Assembly (NCBI RefSeq): GCF_016901735.1
Contig: NZ_JACLZC010000001.1
Span: forward strand, 93,432 to 157,431
DNA: 64,000 nucleotides
Direction: 5' to 3'
Origin: Pseudoflavonifractor phocaeensis
Lineage (GTDB): Bacteria > Bacillota > Clostridia > Oscillospirales > Oscillospiraceae
The notes beneath the pieces were generated by a model that saw only the letters and a program-made list of their open reading frames with translations, had not been told where the DNA came from and made no database searches. Shown piece after piece: positions 62,481 through 64,000 of this stretch (positions are counted from its first letter, which is position 1; every line of letters starts with the position of its first letter). Made by a program: the position numbers and the translations under genes.

Positions 62481-63233
62481 TCAGCCGCAGACCGGTACGC
62501 CGGCCTCCAGCAGCTTGCTCAGCGCGTCACGGTCGCCCACCAGCGTCACATCCGGATGGAGCTGGAGCACCGAGGCGGGCACATCCCGGGTCACCCGGCC
62601 GCAGAAGGCCTGGTACACCGCCTCCGCCTTATCCGCTCCGCTGACCACCATCAGAATCCGGCGGGCCCGCATGATGTTCTTGATACCCATGGTCAGCGCC
62701 TGACGGGGCACATCCTCCCGCCGCTCGAAAAAGCGGGTGTTGGCGTCGATGGTCCGGTCCGTCAGGGTCACCAGATGGGTCTCCAGGCCAAAATCGTCCC
62801 CCGGCTCGTTGAAGGCGATGTGTCCGTTGTGCCCCATCCCCAGCAGCTGGAGGTCAATGCCGCCCAGATCGTGGATGAGCTGGTTGTAGCGCTCGCACTC
62901 CCGCTGGGCGTTGTCCGCCAGACCGTTGAGCACATGGGTGTTTTCCGGGCGGATGTCGATGTGGTCGAAAAGATTGCTCTGCATGAAATAGCGGTAGCTC
63001 TGCTCATGCCAGGGAGAAAGGCCGTAATACTCGTCCAGATTCACCGAACGGATCTCGGCAAAGCTCAGGTCCCCCTTTTTATACCACTCCACCAGCTGCC
63101 GGTAGGCGCCCACCGGGGTGCCGCCCGTAGCCAGGCCCAGAACGCTGTCCGGTTTGGTGATGACCTGGGCGGAAATGATATTGGCCGCCCGACGGCTCAT
63201 GGCCTCATAATTTTCGGCACAGTAAACTCTCAT
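62481..63233 (-). CDS. nagB: Glucosamine-6-phosphate deaminase NagB
   Basis: 250-residue enzyme turning glucosamine 6-phosphate into fructose 6-phosphate and ammonia. GLATGGTPVGAYRQL, the catalytic Asp in RSVNLDEYYGL, and GMGHNGHIAFNEPG are intact. GGAGGAAA precedes the ATG. It appears as a single gene between two terminator/promoter elements; no nagA is in view. Confidence 0.95.
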   Translation of the reverse strand: MRVYCAENYEAMSRRAANIISAQVITKPDSVLGLATGGTPVGAYRQLVEWYKKGDLSFAEIRSVNLDEYYGLSPWHEQSYRYFMQSNLFDHIDIRPENTHVLNGLADNAQRECERYNQLIHDLGGIDLQLLGMGHNGHIAFNEPGDDFGLETHLVTLTDRTIDANTRFFERREDVPRQALTMGIKNIMRARRILMVVSGADKAEAVYQAFCGRVTRDVPASVLQLHPDVTLVGDRDALSKLLEAGVPVCG

Positions 63234-63352
63234 CGTTTGTTTCCTCCTGCTTCAAACAAGAACTGAGTGCGGCAGTTCAGACCGGTCCGTCCTCCGGGCT
63301 GTCCTCAATTTCGCCAAAGAACCCTTCTGTCTGTCCCGCTCTCGTTGTATGG

Positions 63353-63381
63353 ATTGTACAATTTTCAAATTGCCTTGTCAA
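63353..63381 (-). promoter_or_regulatory. nagB promoter
   Basis: On the minus strand, TTGACA (63376-63381) and TACAAT (63353-63358) with a 17-base spacer. The -35 box overlaps the last codon of the upstream symporter gene. Confidence 0.8.
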
Positions 63382-64000
63382 TAGCGGCGGCCATTGTTTC
63401 GCCACTGGTCCAGACAGCGGAGGACCTCCGGCGTCAGCAGCAGCAGCGCCGTCAGATTGGGGAGGGCCATTAGCCCCGTCCAGATGTCCGCCAGCTCCCA
63501 CACCGACCGGAGCTCGCCCACGCTCCCCGCCACGATGGCCCCCAGAAAGGCCAGCCGGTAAAGCCGCCGCCCCCGCGTCCCCCCCAGCAGATAGGACAGG
63601 CTCCGTTCACCGTAATAGCTCCACCCCACCAGCGAGGTGAAGGCAAAGAGCAGCAGACTGGCCGCCACCAGCGCCGTACCGCCGCCGCCCAGCGCCGACG
63701 CGTAGGACGCCGCCGACAGCGGCGCGCCCAGCATGGCGTCCGATACCCGCCCCTCCGTCAACGCCGCCAGCGCCGTTCCGGGATCGTACACCCCCGCCGT
63801 CAGGATCACCAGAGCCGTCATGGTACACACCAGCATCGTGGCCACAAAAACCTCTAAAATGCCCCACATCCCTTCCTCCGCCGGTTGGTCCACATCGGCC
63901 GCCGCATGGGCGATGGCCGACGATCCCACCCCCGCCTCATTGGTGAATACCCCCCGGGCAACGCCGTAGCGCAGCGCCGCCGTCAGGCCGTAGCCCACCC
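63378..64000 (-). CDS. Sodium:alanine/glycine symporter (AGCS family), N-terminus cut by window edge
   Basis: C-terminal 206 or so residues of a Na+-coupled amino acid carrier. YGVARGVFTNEAGVGSSAIA with the following AHAAADVDQPAEEGM is the AGCS signature, and at least five membrane segments follow. The full protein is normally about 450 residues; the start lies beyond base 64000. The substrate is probably alanine or glycine. Confidence 0.88.
   Translation of the reverse strand, partial: VGYGLTAALRYGVARGVFTNEAGVGSSAIAHAAADVDQPAEEGMWGILEVFVATMLVCTMTALVILTAGVYDPGTALAALTEGRVSDAMLGAPLSAASYASALGGGGTALVAASLLLFAFTSLVGWSYYGERSLSYLLGGTRGRRLYRLAFLGAIVAGSVGELRSVWELADIWTGLMALPNLTALLLLTPEVLRCLDQWRNNGRRY

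Overview
The window looks like a chromosomal piece from a GC-rich (about 60 %), spore-forming, anaerobic Bacillota, most likely a gut Clostridia of the Oscillospiraceae type (Flavonifractor/Intestinimonas-like). The grounds are PolC-type polymerase, CotJ spore-coat genes, group II ECF transporters with an FMN riboswitch, a yybP-ykoY riboswitch, short-form HisG with HisZ, and strong AAGGAGG-type ribosome binding sites. No tRNA, rRNA or CRISPR array was seen.

Layout. 1-4.8 kb: lactate locus (permease cut by the window edge, LarA-type racemase, GlcD-type FAD dehydrogenase). 5.0-7.9 kb: manganese (yybP-ykoY) riboswitch with a terminator, driving a Ca/Mn P-type ATPase. 7.9-8.2 kb: AT-rich insert between two near-identical terminators. 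8.25-9.7 kb: coupled HD hydrolase and ADP-ribosylglycohydrolase (minus strand). 9.85-17.3 kb: divergent accessory operon of three dynamin-like GTPases, a zinc-ribbon protein and a soluble M48 metallopeptidase; this is the best candidate for an undescribed system. 17.4-19.5 kb: large serine recombinase whose 3' end abuts a 5' fragment of cotJC, followed by a fused cotJA-cotJB gene. 19.7-34.5 kb: mostly core genes (cation/proton antiporter, DivIVA-like protein, methyltransferase, EcfA1-EcfA2-EcfT-TruA, DUF5711-like protein, CvpA, PgsA-like, zinc-finger ClpC, BlaI/M56 pair). 34.6-36.45 kb: a second large serine recombinase abutting a 3' fragment of cotJC, in the orientation opposite to the 5' fragment. 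36.5-42.5 kb: zinc/manganese ABC transporter, RecQ, SLOG protein, FMN-riboswitch-controlled RibU. 42.6-49.1 kb: his operon (hisZGDBHAFIE). 49.2-59.9 kb: pyrH-frr-uppS-cdsA-dxr-rseP-ispG-polC cluster. 60.0-64 kb: hisC with DUF951, S1-domain protein, nagB, and a truncated sodium:alanine symporter.

Two things stand out. First, cotJC is split: codons 1 to about 32 lie at 18.9-19.0 kb (minus) and the last 65 or so at 36.26-36.45 kb (plus), each touching the 3' end of a different serine recombinase gene, with about 95-100 central codons absent from the window. This suggests either a multi-part, recombinase-assembled spore-coat gene (skin-like elements plus an inversion) or the wreck of one. Second, the dynamin/M48/zinc-ribbon operon resembles, at the level of parts, the mitochondrial pairing of a dynamin GTPase with an M48 protease, and could be a membrane-stress or anti-phage module.

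Genes work together in visible ways: RibU (41.9 kb) is expected to use the EcfA1-A2-T energising module (23.2-25.7 kb); HisC (60 kb) completes the his operon; HisG is the short form that needs HisZ; the lactate permease, racemase and dehydrogenase form one uptake-and-oxidation route.
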